64,000 bases of DNA from CAZVAR01 sp964625225 (GCA_964625225.1 CAZVAR010000001.1:1-64000), one strand, 5' to 3'. Numbered from the stretch's first letter, positions 35,597-44,915 are shown. Notes: generated from the letters alone by a model not told the origin. Numbers and translations are program-made.

Positions 35597-36744
35597 AACG
35601 AAAAATCTGTGTCGTCGTCACCGCGCGCCCGAGCTATGCGCGGATCCGGACCGCGCTGGAGGCCATCCGAGCCCACCCCGATCTGGAGCTGCAGCTGGTG
35701 GTCTCGGCGTCGGCCCTGCTCGACCGTTACGGCAATGCCGTGCGGGTGATCGAGGACGAAGGGTTCCGCGTCGACCGCCGTGTCTACATGATCGTCGAGG
35801 GGGAAAATCTGGTCACCTCGGCCAAGTCGACCGGGTTCGGCCTGGCCGAGCTCGCGACCGTGTTCGACGATCTCAGGCCGGACGCCGTCGTCACCATTGC
35901 GGACCGGTTCGAGACGATGGCCACGGCGGTCGCCGCGGCCTACATGAACATTCCGCTGGTCCATGTGCAGGGCGGCGAAGTGACCGGATCGATCGACGAG
36001 AAGGTCCGCCACGCGATCACCAAGCTCGCCGATCTCCACCTCGTCTCCACCGAGAAGGCGGCGGAACGGGTGATCCGCATGGGTGAGCGGCCGGACGCCG
36101 TGTTCGTCACCGGCTGCCCGTCGATCGACCTTGCGAAACGGGCGATCGCGCAGCCGCTCGCGAATCCCGTCGCCCAGGCGTATGGCGGCGTCGGCGCCAA
36201 CGTCGACCTTACCGGGCCGTATATCGTCGTCCTGCAGCACCCCGTCACCACGGAGTACGAGCAGTCCCGGCGGCATATTGAGGAGACGCTGCACGCGGTC
36301 CGGGATGCAGGCCTGCCGACACTCTGGTTCTGGCCGAACGTCGATGCCGGCTCGGACGGGACCTCCAAGGGCATCCGGGCCTTCCGCGAGCAGCACAGCC
36401 TGCCGCACGCACACTTCCTGAAGAACCTGCCGCCCGAGGAGTTCGTCCGGGTCGTCTACGGCAGCCGCTGCATCGTCGGGAATTCGAGCATGGCGATCCG
36501 GGAATGTTCCTGGCTCGGGGTCCCGGCGGTCAATATCGGCAACCGGCAGGCCGACCGGGAGCGCGGTGCCAATGTCGAGGACGTGCCGTACGACCGCCAG
36601 GCCATTCTCGACGCCATCCGCCGGCAGGCGGCCCGCGGGCGCCTGCCGTCCGACCCCGTCTACGGCGACGGCAGCGCCGGGCAGCGGATCGCCGCGATCC
36701 TCGCCGAAGTGCCGCTTCGCTTCGAGAAGCGGCTCACCTTCTGA
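35593..36744 (+). CDS. neuC: UDP-N-acetylglucosamine 2-epimerase, hydrolysing (NeuC type)
   Basis: A 383-residue GT-B-fold enzyme that converts a UDP-HexNAc to free ManNAc-type sugar plus UDP, supplying the NeuB step. Motifs are CVVVTARPSYARIRTAL, GFGLAELATVFDDLRPDAVVTIADRFETMA (the TIADRFE block), LVHVQGGEVTGSIDEKVRHAITKLADLHLV, and the C-terminal GNSSMAIRECSWLGVPAVNIGNRQ. The GTG start overlaps the neuB stop, so the two are co-translated. The substrate may be UDP-GlcNAc or a diamino-dideoxy analogue. Confidence 0.9.
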   Translation: MKRKICVVVTARPSYARIRTALEAIRAHPDLELQLVVSASALLDRYGNAVRVIEDEGFRVDRRVYMIVEGENLVTSAKSTGFGLAELATVFDDLRPDAVVTIADRFETMATAVAAAYMNIPLVHVQGGEVTGSIDEKVRHAITKLADLHLVSTEKAAERVIRMGERPDAVFVTGCPSIDLAKRAIAQPLANPVAQAYGGVGANVDLTGPYIVVLQHPVTTEYEQSRRHIEETLHAVRDAGLPTLWFWPNVDAGSDGTSKGIRAFREQHSLPHAHFLKNLPPEEFVRVVYGSRCIVGNSSMAIRECSWLGVPAVNIGNRQADRERGANVEDVPYDRQAILDAIRRQAARGRLPSDPVYGDGSAGQRIAAILAEVPLRFEKRLTF

Positions 36745-36759
36745 GGCGGCCGACGCCCG

Positions 36760-38484
36760 TCAGGACGGCAGCGCCTGCAAGCGGCTCGTGCCGGGCATCG
36801 CCACCACCGCCCCCGCCCCGGACAGATGGTAGACCCGGTCCGCGGCCTCCAGCCATGCCGGTCGGTGGGTGATCGCGACGATGGTCAGCGCGCCGGCAAG
36901 CTCGCGGATGTTGCGGCAGATCTCGGCTTCGGTCTCGGGATCGAGGGCGCTCGTCACCTCGTCGAGGATCAGCAGCCTCGGGTCGTGGACCAGCGCCCTG
37001 GCCAACGCCACGCGCTGGCGCTGGCCACCCGACAGGCGCGTGCCGCGCTCTCCCACGATCGTGTGAAGCCCGCGCGGGAGCGACGAGACGAAGCCCCAGG
37101 CCCCGGCAGCCCGCAGGGCGGCCTCGGCCCGTTCCTCGGAAATGGTCGGATCGCCGAGCGTGATGTTGGCGAGCACCGTGTCGTGGAACAGGATCAGCTC
37201 CTGCGGCACATAGCCGACCATCGACCGCCAGCGCTGCAGGTCGATCTCGGCCAGCGGCACACCGTCGATCAGAACCTCGCCGCGATCGGGGAGATAGAGG
37301 CCGAGCAGGAGGTCGGTCAGGGTCGTCTTGCCGGCCCCCGAGGCGCCGGTGATCACGGTGAGCTGACCGGCCGGCATCTCGATCGAGAGGTCGTCGAGTA
37401 CGGGCTTCTCGCCGAACGCGAACGAGACGCCCTTGAAGGCGCAGCCTTCCCGCAGGCTGGGCAGCCGTGACCCCGGCAGCGGCTCCCGCTCGGCTTCCGT
37501 GTCGGCGATCATGCGGTGGATCGCCCAGTAGGCGCTCTCGATCGAGGCGGCCTTCTGAAGCTGCTGCTGCACCTTGCCGACCGTGGTGACCGTTCGTTCG
37601 AGCAAGAGCCCGGTCACGAGCAGCTCCGGGATCGGCATGCCCCAGCGCACGGACGCGAAATAGATGCCGATTCCCAGACAGATCGCCAGAAGCGGTTCCT
37701 GCAGGTGCTTGGTGAGCTGCTTGCTCACGACCTGACGCCGCAGCGCCTTGCGCAACTCTCCGATCTTGCCTTCGAGGAAGGCCGAAACCTGCGCATGCCG
37801 CGCCATCGCCTTCAGGGGCTTGATGCCGATCAGCGCATCGCTGAGCTGGGTGACCAGTTCCGAGGTGCGCTTGGTCTGGCGGCGGCCGGCGCGGCGGGTG
37901 ATCCGCACGAAGCGATGCAGCACCAGCGTGATGCCACCGCCAACGGCCATCGCGACGAGGGCGAGGCGCCAGGAGATCAGGAAGGCCAGCAGGACATAGA
38001 TGCTGGTCTGCACCATCAGCGCGATCAGTTGCGCCGAGGACAGGTAGGCCTCGCCCGACCGTGTCGCCTCCTGGCTGACCGCATTAGCGATCCGCCCGAG
38101 CGGCTGCCGGTTGAAATAGGACCAGCGCACCCGCAGCAGGCCGTCGATCAACCGGGACCGCAATCGGGTCGATACTTCCGCGACCGCGTAGCCCACATAG
38201 TTCATCGCCAGGATGCCCAGAGCCGCCTTGAGGCTCACTCCGGCAACGACGATCCCGACCAGCAGCCCCACTCCCGGGTCGAGTCCGACCGACCGCAAAG
38301 TGCCGAGGATCGCCGCGTCCAGCGGATTGGCCGGCTCCGCCCCGCCGCCTGCGATCATGTTCAGGAGCGGCATCAGGGTGGCCAGGCCCACCCCTTCGGC
38401 AAGACCGGCCAGGAGCAGGCAGGACAGCACGGCGAAGCGGTTGACGCCCGCCGTGCCGAAGAAGATGCGAAGGATACCGAGCAT
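36760..38484 (-). CDS. ABC transporter, fused permease and ATPase (MsbA/PglK-like exporter)
   Basis: A 574-residue half transporter: about six membrane helices in residues 1-320, then an ATP-binding domain with Walker A GASGAGKTT, Q loop GYVPQELILFHDT, signature LSGGQRQRVALARAL, Walker B LLILDEVTSALD and a final His in AITHRP. It should work as a homodimer exporter of a lipid-linked glycan or glycolipid. It is convergent with neuC and transcribed with the cytidylyltransferase gene (36 bp). Since a Wzx flippase is also present in the locus, two export routes, and perhaps two glycans, are implied. Confidence 0.87.
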   Translation of the reverse strand: MLGILRIFFGTAGVNRFAVLSCLLLAGLAEGVGLATLMPLLNMIAGGGAEPANPLDAAILGTLRSVGLDPGVGLLVGIVVAGVSLKAALGILAMNYVGYAVAEVSTRLRSRLIDGLLRVRWSYFNRQPLGRIANAVSQEATRSGEAYLSSAQLIALMVQTSIYVLLAFLISWRLALVAMAVGGGITLVLHRFVRITRRAGRRQTKRTSELVTQLSDALIGIKPLKAMARHAQVSAFLEGKIGELRKALRRQVVSKQLTKHLQEPLLAICLGIGIYFASVRWGMPIPELLVTGLLLERTVTTVGKVQQQLQKAASIESAYWAIHRMIADTEAEREPLPGSRLPSLREGCAFKGVSFAFGEKPVLDDLSIEMPAGQLTVITGASGAGKTTLTDLLLGLYLPDRGEVLIDGVPLAEIDLQRWRSMVGYVPQELILFHDTVLANITLGDPTISEERAEAALRAAGAWGFVSSLPRGLHTIVGERGTRLSGGQRQRVALARALVHDPRLLILDEVTSALDPETEAEICRNIRELAGALTIVAITHRPAWLEAADRVYHLSGAGAVVAMPGTSRLQALPS

Positions 38485-38520
38485 GGGGTTCCGATCGAAA
38501 TCCGTGTCCGCGCGGCGCCG

Positions 38521-39243
38521 TCAGGCGCCGCGCGGCTCGAGGACGCGGCGGGCCTCGGCGAGGTCGTCCGCATCGTCGATGCTGACATACGGTCCTTCCA
38601 CGGGAACGCCGCGCGCCGCGCTGCCGAGGATGCCGTATCCGGCCGCGAGCGCTGCGGTCCGCACGGCATAACACATCCCGTTGCGGATCCAGGTTGGTCT
38701 GAGCTCCTGCCGGTTGACCACCGAGCGGCCCGCCTCGACACAGAACCGCACCAGGCCGTCCTCGCCCAGATCGAACTGCTTGTGCGGATGAAAGCGGAGC
38801 GGCACCGGGCTGACGGACAGTGCGGCGTCGGCCCCCTCGGCCTCGGCAGCCAGTACGACCGCGCGGACGATCTCCGGCGTGCGGAGCGGCGAGGTCGGCT
38901 CGATCAGCGCGACCGTGTCGAAGGCCGGGACGCCGCGTTCCTCGAGGGCCGCCAGGGCGTGGCGGATCGCGTCCACTACCGCCGCACGGTCGGCCGCCAG
39001 CTCCGCCGGGCGAAGGAACGGCACCTCCGCACCGGCCCGGCGGCCTTCCGCCGCGATCGCGGCATCGTCGGTGGACATGATCACCAGGTCGAACATACCG
39101 CTCTCGCGGGCGCAGCGGACGGCGCGGGCCACCAGAGTCTCGCCGGCGACGACGGCCAGATTCTTGCCCGGCAGGCCCTTGCTTCCGCCGCGTGCCGGGA
39201 CGATTGCGAGGCGCCGGACCTGCCCCGCCCCACTGCGCGCCAT
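38521..39243 (-). CDS. neuA: Acylneuraminate cytidylyltransferase family (NeuA type)
   Basis: A 240-residue nucleotidyltransferase that activates a nonulosonic acid with CTP to give the CMP sugar. The N-terminal signature is AIVPARGGSKGLPGKN. Other blocks are VIMSTDDAAIAAEGRRAGAEVPFLRP, LIEPTSPLRTPE, and DAALSVSP. The ATG at 39243 is consistent with the family N-terminus; the open frame continues upstream but is unrelated. It completes, with neuB and neuC on the opposite strand, the minimal set for CMP-nonulosonate synthesis. Confidence 0.87.
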   Translation of the reverse strand: MARSGAGQVRRLAIVPARGGSKGLPGKNLAVVAGETLVARAVRCARESGMFDLVIMSTDDAAIAAEGRRAGAEVPFLRPAELAADRAAVVDAIRHALAALEERGVPAFDTVALIEPTSPLRTPEIVRAVVLAAEAEGADAALSVSPVPLRFHPHKQFDLGEDGLVRFCVEAGRSVVNRQELRPTWIRNGMCYAVRTAALAAGYGILGSAARGVPVEGPYVSIDDADDLAEARRVLEPRGA

Positions 39244-39254
39244 GGCGGGCTCGG

Positions 39255-40088
39255 TCAGGGCTTGTGGAAGAAGATGCCGAACGCGGTCGGGAACGACGTG
39301 TGGCGGCGCTGGCGGTTCGTTGCGTACGCCTCGTCCCAGGCGAGCAGTTGGGGGAAGTGCTGCTCGTAGAACCACCGCTCCATCTCGCCGCGCTTGTCGT
39401 CCGGCAGATATTCGAGCGCCTGCGTCCAACAATAGGCGACCGCCGTGAACGGCCCGCCCTCGGGGACGAACCGGTCGAACGTCATGCCCGCGGCCTCGAT
39501 CTGCTGTTGAAAGCCGGACGGGGTGTAGCGGACATAGTCGTCCGGCATCTGGTGCAGCTCACGGACCAGCGGCTCGAAGATGTAGCCCCGTCCGCCCGGC
39601 CGCAGCAGGCGCGCCGTCTCGGCGAACAGCCCCGCCTGGTCACGCACATGGTGGACAAGGTTCGGAATCAGGACGAGGTCGGCGCTCCCGTCGGGAAGGC
39701 CGGTCGCCTCCGCGGCGGCGCGCCGCGTGGCCGGGACGGCAACGAAGCGCGGATCGTCCACCATTCCGGCATTGTAGGCACCGCGTGCCTCCGCGCTGCC
39801 GGGGCTGCAGTCGACCGAGACGAAGCTCTGTCGGTGGAAGAAGGGCGCGAACAGGCTGCAGCCGCCGTAGAGTAGCGTCCGCTCCAGGCAGACGACCGTG
39901 GCATCGGCCGGAGTCTCGTCAGCGAGCGCCCGCACGTCGGCCAGGAGCCGCCGGTACTGCGGCCACTTCCGGGCGATCTGGAAAACGCGCTCCTCCAGCA
40001 TCTGCTGGTGCCCGGCGAGGCGCTCCGCGGAAATGGGCTCCGGTCCGGGCCGACGCGGTTCACGGGTGGTCGTGATCGTTTCGTTCAT
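39255..40088 (-). CDS. Class I SAM-dependent methyltransferase
   Basis: A 277-residue protein with a methyltransferase type 11-like core: VVCLERTLLYGGCSLFAPFF for the first strand and acidic position, ADLVLIPNLVHHVRD for strand 4, and ETARLLRPGGRGYIFEPLVRELHQMP for the helix and strand after it. An ATG at 40088 with GGGGAGCAGAGG upstream is preferred to one 39 bases earlier. Located 11 bp upstream of neuA on the same strand, so methylation of the glycan, or of a nonulosonate intermediate, is the likely role. Confidence 0.8.
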   Translation of the reverse strand: MNETITTTREPRRPGPEPISAERLAGHQQMLEERVFQIARKWPQYRRLLADVRALADETPADATVVCLERTLLYGGCSLFAPFFHRQSFVSVDCSPGSAEARGAYNAGMVDDPRFVAVPATRRAAAEATGLPDGSADLVLIPNLVHHVRDQAGLFAETARLLRPGGRGYIFEPLVRELHQMPDDYVRYTPSGFQQQIEAAGMTFDRFVPEGGPFTAVAYCWTQALEYLPDDKRGEMERWFYEQHFPQLLAWDEAYATNRQRRHTSFPTAFGIFFHKP

Positions 40089-40176
40089 CGCTGCCTCTGC
40101 TCCCCCGGGCCAATCGTCCGGATACATAGTCGCCGCCGGCCGGTCAAGAAATGGGCCGAATCGGGAATCCGCCGCG

Positions 40177-41571
40177 TCATGCTGCCGCGAGCTTGAAAAG
40201 ATTGGAGTCGCATCGCGCTACCGCGATGTCGCCGAACCGGCCGGAGGCCTCGCGCAAGCGGCCGATCCGGTCGCGCACCTCATCGACGGGGAGTTCCGGG
40301 AAGATGTGGTCGACCACGTAGCTGTCCTGCCCGCTGCGATGGCTGCCGGACAGCCGCAATCTCCGCTTGACCACCCGCAGCATGCAATCCAGCCGCGCTG
40401 CCAGGCGTTCGGACAGCGGCCTGCGCTCGAACAGGCCCGGCGCCTCGGCCGTCCGTTCGACCGCGTCGAGAATGCGGTCTCCCGCGAGCGCTCCCTCCAC
40501 CGAGGCAATGTGGCGCCTGATGATCCCCGGTTGGTCCGCGCCGTCCGCCGCGCGGAGATCGCCGCGGAACGCTCGGGCGACGAGATCGCCGAGTTCCTCC
40601 ACAGTCGCCGCCGATACGCTCAGCTCGTTCGGCAGACGGATCTCGTAGACCGGGTCCCGGAGGGGCTGGTAGGCGATCGTCGGGCGCCCGAGCAGGCACG
40701 CCTCGACGCCGGTGGTGCAGCCGTTCTGGATGACCGCCTCGGCCGCAAGCAACCAGGGTGCGACGCCACCTTCGAGGACGACATGGACGTTGGGCCGGCC
40801 CGCCGCGGCCCGCTGCCACGCCTCCTGACTTTCCGACGGGTGCGGCCGGACGACGATCGCCCGGTCCGGGAACCGTGCTGCGAGCCGCGGCAGCATGTCC
40901 AGAAAGGCGCGGAAGACGTCGTACCGGAAGGTCAGCATCCCCGGATCGCTCCAGGTGCCGATCCGCTCCGGCGGCAGGTCGGCGGCCTCCGTGCCCACCA
41001 ACTGCATGCGTTCCGCCGCGATTGCCTTGCTGTAATGATTGACCCAGCCGAAGTTCGAATTGATCAGGACGAAGGAGCCGAATCGATCGCGGATGCGCGA
41101 TGCCTCTGCTGCGTAATACCCCCGGATCTCCGGGCGCATGAGATCGACCCGGGGGTTGCCCACGAGGGCGATCGGCTGCCCTGCATAGCCTTCGGAACCA
41201 CGCCAGATCTCCGCATTGTCCTCGCCCCAGGCGAATAGCAGCCGCGGCGCGGCCAACGATGCCGGCGAGAGCTTGAGCCGGCGATAGATGTCCGGGGACA
41301 TGTAGACGAGTGCCTCCTCGTCCCAGGCCATCGGGACATGGCCGAGCGGAGGCAGCAGGTCGAAGATGCGCAGGGCGCGACGGGACACGTCCTTGTGAAG
41401 GAAGATCGAAGGGGGGAGCCGGTGCATCTGGGCCAGGAGCCGCCAGCGGCATCCCAGATACGCCGTGAACCCGCGCTGTGCGGCGAGGCAGGCCAGCAAC
41501 AGCTTGCCGTCGAACTCGCGCGAGGCGACCTCGACGGGAATGATCAGCGAGGGACGATCGGCGGCGCGCAT
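40177..41571 (-). CDS. Surface carbohydrate biosynthesis protein (1)
   Basis: A 464-residue protein of a family linked to surface carbohydrate synthesis, probably a GT-B-like fold. Blocks conserved with its paralogue at 43408-44790 are PVE..REFDGKLLLACLAAQRGF near the N-terminus, AWDEEALVYMSP, LLFAWGEDNAEIWR, NSNFGWVNHY, GTWSDPGM, VVRPHPSESQEAW, PWLLAAEAVIQNGCTTGVEACLLGRP and AYQPLRDPVYE. The RPHPSE and NGCTTGVEA blocks resemble nucleotide-sugar-binding sites of glycerophosphotransferase and 2-epimerase-like enzymes. ATG at 41571 has GAGGGAG upstream. The catalysed reaction is unknown. Confidence 0.72.
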   Translation of the reverse strand: MRAADRPSLIIPVEVASREFDGKLLLACLAAQRGFTAYLGCRWRLLAQMHRLPPSIFLHKDVSRRALRIFDLLPPLGHVPMAWDEEALVYMSPDIYRRLKLSPASLAAPRLLFAWGEDNAEIWRGSEGYAGQPIALVGNPRVDLMRPEIRGYYAAEASRIRDRFGSFVLINSNFGWVNHYSKAIAAERMQLVGTEAADLPPERIGTWSDPGMLTFRYDVFRAFLDMLPRLAARFPDRAIVVRPHPSESQEAWQRAAAGRPNVHVVLEGGVAPWLLAAEAVIQNGCTTGVEACLLGRPTIAYQPLRDPVYEIRLPNELSVSAATVEELGDLVARAFRGDLRAADGADQPGIIRRHIASVEGALAGDRILDAVERTAEAPGLFERRPLSERLAARLDCMLRVVKRRLRLSGSHRSGQDSYVVDHIFPELPVDEVRDRIGRLREASGRFGDIAVARCDSNLFKLAAA

Positions 41572-41602
41572 GGTTCGCTCCCTCGGCCGGCCGCAGCTCC
41601 GG

Positions 41603-42553
41603 TCATGCGGGCGGCTCGCTTCCGAAATGGGCCCGGCCGTAGGGGAACTGGTTGCAGTCGTATCGCGGCAATGCCTGCGGGCGTTCCCGGAGATCCCGGT
41701 CGCCGATATCGCGCTGCTCGACATTGAAGGAGAAACGGCAGCCGCGCGCCGTGAGCAAACGTTCGACCTCCTCGGTGAAGGTGTGGAATCCGCCGTAAGG
41801 ATAGCAGAAGGTCCTCACCTCGCTTCCCAGAACGTTCTCCAGGAATCCGAACGACCGGTCGATCTCGGCGGTTTGTTCTGCGATGTCGAGCTTGCTCATG
41901 ACCAGATGATTGACACCGTGGCTGCCGATCTCCATGCCGGCCGCATGCATCTCCCTCAACTGGTCGGGTCGGACATAGAAGCGGGCTACTTCTTCCATCT
42001 CGGAACGGCCGTCGAGGCAGGCCTCCATGAGCCGGTCCAGGACGGCCTCCCGATGCTCGTAGGAGATGAAGTAGTTCAGGATCCGCTTGAAGCGGTCGGT
42101 GGCGGCGCTGTTGTCCTGCCGCGCATAGGTTTTCTCGTGGAAATCGCGGACGCGCCGATGCGAGAGCATGTCGTCCGTCACGACTTCGCGCAGCAGAGCC
42201 ATCGCCCGTTCGCCGCCGATCCGCCCGAGGATGAGGTGGATGCGGTGCACGTCCAAGAGCTTGCCGGTCTCGTACATGCCGGTCGGCACGTAGAAGATCC
42301 CCCAGAGCCCGCGCCGCTCGAGCTCCCGAAAGACGTAGTAGTAATGGTCGGACATGGCATCGTCGAAGGTCAGGACAATGCCCGGGCAGGCCCGCCCTTC
42401 GGCGAGAGCCTCGAAGAACTGGTCGCGCGAGGGGAACGGATATCGTGCGGACAACCAGTCCAGCTGGCGCCGGAAATTCTCCAGATGCAGATAGCGGAAA
42501 TACGGCAACCCGTCCGGCACCGGCCGGACATAGTGGTACATGATCGCCTTCAT
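41603..42553 (-). CDS. Polysaccharide deacetylase family protein (2)
   Basis: A 316-residue NodB-fold deacetylase. MKAIMYHYVRPVPD opens the domain, GIVLTFDDAMSDHY is motif 1, EIGSHGVNHLVMSKL is motif 2 with both metal-binding His, and VRTFCYPYGGFHTF is motif 3. It lacks a signal peptide, so it should act on a cytoplasmic sugar or lipid-linked precursor. Its ATG overlaps the stop of the upstream formyltransferase gene by ATGA. The pairing implies that the acetyl group removed by this enzyme is replaced by a formyl group. Confidence 0.84.
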   Translation of the reverse strand: MKAIMYHYVRPVPDGLPYFRYLHLENFRRQLDWLSARYPFPSRDQFFEALAEGRACPGIVLTFDDAMSDHYYYVFRELERRGLWGIFYVPTGMYETGKLLDVHRIHLILGRIGGERAMALLREVVTDDMLSHRRVRDFHEKTYARQDNSAATDRFKRILNYFISYEHREAVLDRLMEACLDGRSEMEEVARFYVRPDQLREMHAAGMEIGSHGVNHLVMSKLDIAEQTAEIDRSFGFLENVLGSEVRTFCYPYGGFHTFTEEVERLLTARGCRFSFNVEQRDIGDRDLRERPQALPRYDCNQFPYGRAHFGSEPPA

Positions 42554-43377
42554 GATCGCTGCAGCACGGGGTTCTCGACGATCGGGGCGGCCGCGCACCG
42601 GCGCTCCCGCTCCGCGAGATAGCGGCTCACCAGGCCGTCGGCGAAGGTCCGGTAGAGCTGCTCCGTTGCCGCCTCGGTGAAGTCGCGCCGGCGATAGACG
42701 CGGGACTCGGTCGGCTCGGGAACTGGTGGCATCCGCTCCAGACGGTCGAAGTCGCGGATCAGGGCGGCGTAGACACGCGCCATATCGGCGATCAGCCGGT
42801 TGCCGATCTGGTGCGGCGTGTCGCCTGGGAAGATCCGGGCGCGGATCTGATGGATCACCTCGCCGGTGTCGACGCCGGCGTCGATGTGCATGAAGGTCGC
42901 ACCGACGAATTCCGGCTCGCCATTGACCAGCGGCCAGAAATTGGTGCCGCTGCCGCGATAGTAGGGCGACAGGCCGAGATGGACGTTGAGGAAACGTCCC
43001 TGGAAGGCGGACAGCAGCGGTTCGCGGATCAGGGAGCAGCCATAGGCGACCAGGAGATCTGGCTGCAGGGCGATGATCGCTTCGGCCACCTCGGGTTCGT
43101 TGACCCGGCCCCGCGGCACTTCGACCGGATTCGACCAGTCGGGCGCGAAATGGTCGAAGGCGCCGAAAAAGTCCTCCTCCGACCGGGCTCGCGCAGCGAT
43201 ATGCGCGCGCTGCAAGGTCGAGGCTTCCGGATCCCGCTTCTGTACGAGGTCGATCACGGTGTTCTCGACGCCCTCGCAATAGGTTCGGACCACCTCCACG
43301 CCCTCGGCCAAGGCGAGCGCCTTGCGCAGGAAGCGGTGCCGCAGCTCGGAGCCGGTGAGGATGACGATCCGTTTCAT
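42550..43377 (-). CDS. Formyltransferase family protein (sugar N-formyltransferase candidate)
   Basis: A 275-residue protein with the formyl-transferase core. The catalytic Asn-His pair is in LNVHLGLSPYYRGSGTNFWP and the Asp in IDAGVDTGEVIHQI. The tail lacks the tRNA-binding OB domain of methionyl-tRNA formyltransferase. Proteins of this form transfer a formyl group from N10-formyltetrahydrofolate to amino sugars. It lies 30 bp after the second surface carbohydrate gene and is overlapped by the deacetylase, so an amino sugar of this glycan is the likely acceptor. Confidence 0.82.
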   Translation of the reverse strand: MKRIVILTGSELRHRFLRKALALAEGVEVVRTYCEGVENTVIDLVQKRDPEASTLQRAHIAARARSEEDFFGAFDHFAPDWSNPVEVPRGRVNEPEVAEAIIALQPDLLVAYGCSLIREPLLSAFQGRFLNVHLGLSPYYRGSGTNFWPLVNGEPEFVGATFMHIDAGVDTGEVIHQIRARIFPGDTPHQIGNRLIADMARVYAALIRDFDRLERMPPVPEPTESRVYRRRDFTEAATEQLYRTFADGLVSRYLAERERRCAAAPIVENPVLQRS

Positions 43378-43407
43378 GCGCCTCCGTCCGACGATAGCCG
43401 TCTCACC

Positions 43408-44790
43408 TCAGGCCGAGGCGGTCAGCAGAAACACGTTCTTCCAGCGCTCGCGGACCGTGACACGGCCGAAACGTCCCGTCACCGCCCGCAACCGCGCGAT
43501 CTGCGCCTCGACCTCGCCGGCCGAGAGGTCCGGGAAGCGATGCTTCACATAGGCGGCGCCGTCGAAATGGTCGGCCTTTCGAGCGTTCCGCCACTTCTTG
43601 ATCGCGCGCCGACGCGACGCGATCTGGCCGGCGATCCGGTCGCGCAATGCGAGCTGCGGAAACAGCCCTCCCTTCGCAACCAGGCCTTCGATCGCGTCGA
43701 CGATCCGGTCCGATGCCAGCGGCCCCTCGCGTGACGCCACGAAGCGGTCCGCGATCCTGATCCTGTCCTCCTGTGCGGCGCCGTCCGGCGCCGGCGATGC
43801 GATCGCCCGAGCGAGCTCGTCGGGGTCCCGGACCGGCTCGCTGAGCGAATCCGGCAGGTCCATATCGTAGACCGGATCGCGGAAGGGTTTATAGGCCAGA
43901 ACGCGGCGCCCGAGCAGGAACGCCTCCAGTCCGGTGGTGCAGCCGTTATGCACGACGACCGATGCGGCGAGGAGCCAGGGAACGATATTGCCCTCGGAGA
44001 TCACATGCAGGTTCGGCCACGGCTCGGCGATCCGCCGCCAGACCTCGTGACTCTCCGACGGGTGCGGCCGCAGCACGATATTGCGGTCGGGCAACCGCTG
44101 CGCCAATGCCGGCAGCATCTCCTGGAACGCCAGGAACACGGCGTGGCGGGAGGCGATCATGCCCGGATCGTCCCAGGTGCCGAGCTTCTCTTCCGGCACC
44201 TGTTCCTTCCCTGCCCTCTCGATCAGTGCAAGCCGCGCCTGCGAGATGGCCGGAAAGTAGAAGTTGATCCCGCCGAAATTGGAATTGACGAGGACGAACT
44301 CCCCGAAACGCCGTTTCAGCGCATCGGCCGCCGGCCGGTAGAAATCGCGGATGTCGGGCCGGAGCAGATCGCCGCGCGGATTGCCGGTCGTGAACAGCGG
44401 TTGTCCGCGGTAGCCGGGTGCGTCGCGCCAGATCGCGGCATTGTCCTCGCCCCAGGCGAACAGAGCGCCCGGGGTGCCGAGCGCTTCCGGCGACGTCTTG
44501 CGGCGGAGGTAGAAGCCCGGCGACATATAGACGAGCGCCTCCTCGTCCCAGGCCGTCAGCGCATGACCCAACTGCCGGGCGATCCGGAACAGCTTCATGC
44601 TGCCGGCGCTGACCGCCTTGGCGACGTAGACCGACGTCGGAAAAGCGTGCATGCGCTCGCCGATCCGGAAGTGACAGCCGAGCATCGCCGGGAAGCCGCG
44701 CTCGGCGGCCACGCACGCGAGCAGCAGCTTGCCGTCGAACTCCCGCGCCTGGTTCTCAACCGGCAGGATGATGGGGGGACGATCTTTCAT
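43408..44790 (-). CDS. Surface carbohydrate biosynthesis protein (2)
   Basis: A 460-residue paralogue of the gene at 40177-41571, sharing PVENQAREFDGKLLLACVAAERGF, AWDEEALVYMSP, LFAWGEDNAAIWRD, GNPRGDLLRPDI, NSNFGGINFY, VLRPHPSESHEVW and PWLLAASVVVHNGCTTGLEAFLLGRR. The two copies flank the formyltransferase-deacetylase pair, so they may handle related donor sugars or acceptors. ATG at 44790 is chosen by alignment of the N-terminus with the paralogue; an in-frame ATG 27 bases upstream is possible. The function is uncharacterised. Confidence 0.72.
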   Translation of the reverse strand: MKDRPPIILPVENQAREFDGKLLLACVAAERGFPAMLGCHFRIGERMHAFPTSVYVAKAVSAGSMKLFRIARQLGHALTAWDEEALVYMSPGFYLRRKTSPEALGTPGALFAWGEDNAAIWRDAPGYRGQPLFTTGNPRGDLLRPDIRDFYRPAADALKRRFGEFVLVNSNFGGINFYFPAISQARLALIERAGKEQVPEEKLGTWDDPGMIASRHAVFLAFQEMLPALAQRLPDRNIVLRPHPSESHEVWRRIAEPWPNLHVISEGNIVPWLLAASVVVHNGCTTGLEAFLLGRRVLAYKPFRDPVYDMDLPDSLSEPVRDPDELARAIASPAPDGAAQEDRIRIADRFVASREGPLASDRIVDAIEGLVAKGGLFPQLALRDRIAGQIASRRRAIKKWRNARKADHFDGAAYVKHRFPDLSAGEVEAQIARLRAVTGRFGRVTVRERWKNVFLLTASA

Positions 44791-44915
44791 GAGAATGCCG
44801 TTGACGCCGGCCGTCATATAAACGCCGCCGCGCGCGACGACAACGCATCCGCGAGCAATCTCGGACCGCCGGCCCGGTGAGCTGGGCCGAAGCCCGGCGC
44901 AGGAGGGCCACGAAC

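Noticed and set aside
42550..43377. Methionyl-tRNA formyltransferase (fmt)
   Set aside because: The C-terminal tRNA-binding domain is missing, no peptide deformylase gene is adjacent, and the gene is coupled to a polysaccharide deacetylase.
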